Source: an uncultured Clostridia bacterium (GTDB taxonomy: Bacteria; Bacillota; Clostridia; Oscillospirales; Ruminococcaceae). From it: a stretch of 16,102 bases of DNA. This document shows positions 15,112 through 16,102 of this stretch, in pieces (position 1 is the stretch's first letter; every line of letters starts with the position of its first letter). Position numbers and translations under genes: made by a program. The stretch spans positions 1 to 16,102 of the forward strand of contig CAMWRN010000021.1 in the NCBI GenBank assembly GCA_947176675.1, in the 5' to 3' direction. Under the pieces are notes generated by a model, which saw only the letters and a program-made list of their open reading frames with translations, was not told the DNA's origin and made no database searches.

Positions 15112-15990
15112 TTATTCAATATTTTGAATCTGCTCGCGTATCTTTTCAATTTCTGATTTAAGTTCTACTACAATTTTAGTTATCTCCACGTCCTGAGCCT
15201 TAGAACCGATAGTATTGCTTTCACGGTTAAACTCTTGAATAAGGAAATCCAGTTTACGACCTACAGGCTCCTTGATCTCCAATAGCGTACCGAACTGATG
15301 AATATGACTTTTCAAACGCACAGTTTCCTCGTCTACGGCAGTTTTTTCCGAGAAAACTGCTGCTTCGGTAAGTATCCTCTGCTCGTCAATCTTCTTGTCG
15401 GCAAGTATCTCGCAGAGTTTTCCGTAAAGCTTCTGACGGTATGATTCTGTAACCATAGGAGACCGCTCTTCTACCATATCCACAAGTTCGCCAATATAGC
15501 CAAGACGAGACTTGATATCGTCCATCATTTTCAGACCCTCAATCTCCCTCATTGAGATAAAGTTGTTTAGCGCCTCCTCTGCAACGACCTTGACATCGTT
15601 CCAAATGACAGTTTCGTCATCAGCAGTTTTGATGACGTTAAAAATATCGGAAAGTCTTATAAGATTTGAAAGCGTTAAATCGTCTTTAAGTTTCAAACTT
15701 TCATTAGCCTTTCTGAGAGCCTCAACATATCCCGCAGCTATGGACTGATTGACTTCTATCTGTGCGTCCTTTCCTTCAACGTTGAAAATTGTAACTCCTA
15801 CATCTACCTTACCGCGGGCGACTCTGCTCTGAATAAAAGTTTTAAGTTTTTCCTCCAAATATCCGTATGCTCTCGGAACCCTTGCCGAAAACTCAAAATA
15901 CCTGTGATTTACCGATTTGATCTCCACTAAAATTTCTCTTCCGTCGATAGTCTGCTGAAATCTGCCGTAACCTGTCATACTTTTGATCAT
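15112..15990 (-). CDS. yicC: YicC/YloC-family endoribonuclease
   Basis: Members of this family are endoribonucleases implicated in RNA decay. From the ATG at 15990 (292 residues, the usual length) the protein starts with the family's signature MIKSMTGYGR and has VEIKSVNHRYFEFSAR (about 23-38). It ends with the conserved C-terminal block containing KLDFLIQEFNRESNTIGSKA, DVEITKIVVELK and IEKIREQIQNIE. I chose ATG 15990 because GAAAGG lies about 10 nt upstream. In-frame starts upstream, to 16038, lie almost on the predicted transcription start and do not resemble the family. It is the first gene of the operon. Confidence 0.96.
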   Translation of the reverse strand: MIKSMTGYGRFQQTIDGREILVEIKSVNHRYFEFSARVPRAYGYLEEKLKTFIQSRVARGKVDVGVTIFNVEGKDAQIEVNQSIAAGYVEALRKANESLKLKDDLTLSNLIRLSDIFNVIKTADDETVIWNDVKVVAEEALNNFISMREIEGLKMMDDIKSRLGYIGELVDMVEERSPMVTESYRQKLYGKLCEILADKKIDEQRILTEAAVFSEKTAVDEETVRLKSHIHQFGTLLEIKEPVGRKLDFLIQEFNRESNTIGSKAQDVEITKIVVELKSEIEKIREQIQNIE

Positions 15991-16047
15991 GAAATGCAAT
16001 CCTTTCTTCTTACAAGTACCCATTTTCATTATTAACACTTATTTTTA

Positions 16048-16076
16048 ATTATATCATTTTTCTATAGTAAAATCAA
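16048..16076 (-). promoter_or_regulatory. Sigma-A type promoter of the yicC-spoVM operon
   Basis: On the minus strand a -35 box TTGATT (16076-16071) and a perfect -10 box TATAAT (16053-16048) are separated by exactly 17 bp. Transcription should start near 16041, giving a leader of about 50 nt before yicC. It is the only promoter I can support for the minus-strand genes, which suggests co-transcription of most or all of them. Confidence 0.85.
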
Positions 16077-16102
16077 GTGTTTTACTGAAAAAGTCCGTCC
16101 TT

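Overview
The window looks like chromosome from a spore-forming, low-to-mid GC member of the Firmicutes, most likely a Ruminococcus-like clostridium (Oscillospiraceae). The organism assignment is inferred from gene content and order, protein style, strong AGGAGG-type ribosome binding sites and the presence of spoVM. No 16S or other taxonomic marker is in the window.

Left edge, plus strand (2-2270): a two-gene McrBC-type restriction module. The McrB-like AAA+ NTPase reads open to the left edge, so it may continue upstream. It also has a perfect Shine-Dalgarno and ATG just before its P-loop, as expected for a short McrB form. The McrC-like partner has a recognisable scaffold, but its PD-(D/E)xK nuclease core looks degenerate.

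Convergent junction (2271-2469): a strong, apparently bidirectional hairpin terminator, and a 29-codon minus-strand gene that I identify as spoVM.

Rest of the window, minus strand (16076 down to 2324): one long, tightly packed housekeeping operon. In transcription order it is yicC/yloC, remA, gmk, rpoZ, priA, def, fmt, yugP, rsmB, rlmN, prpC, prkC, rsgA, thiN, spoVM. A near-consensus sigma-A promoter (TTGATT, 17 bp, TATAAT) precedes yicC. Most genes overlap or lie within about 70 bp of each other. The order is that of the Bacillus subtilis yloC-spoVM region, but without coaBC (between rpoZ and priA), rpe (between rsgA and thiN) and rpmB (after spoVM), and with the metallopeptidase gene yugP between fmt and rsmB.

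Functionally the operon joins RNA decay (YicC), matrix and biofilm regulation (RemA), nucleotide supply (Gmk), transcription (omega), replication restart (PriA), formyl-Met handling (Fmt adds the formyl group, Def removes it), rRNA modification (RsmB, RlmN), ribosome assembly (RsgA), Ser/Thr signalling at the cell wall (PrpC/PrkC), thiamine activation (ThiN) and spore envelope assembly (SpoVM). No tRNA, rRNA, CRISPR array, insertion sequence or riboswitch was seen, and no gene-free stretch exceeds 300 bases. The points most worth a second look are the divergent McrC, the possible short-form McrB start, and a PriA with Gly in place of His in its DEEH box.
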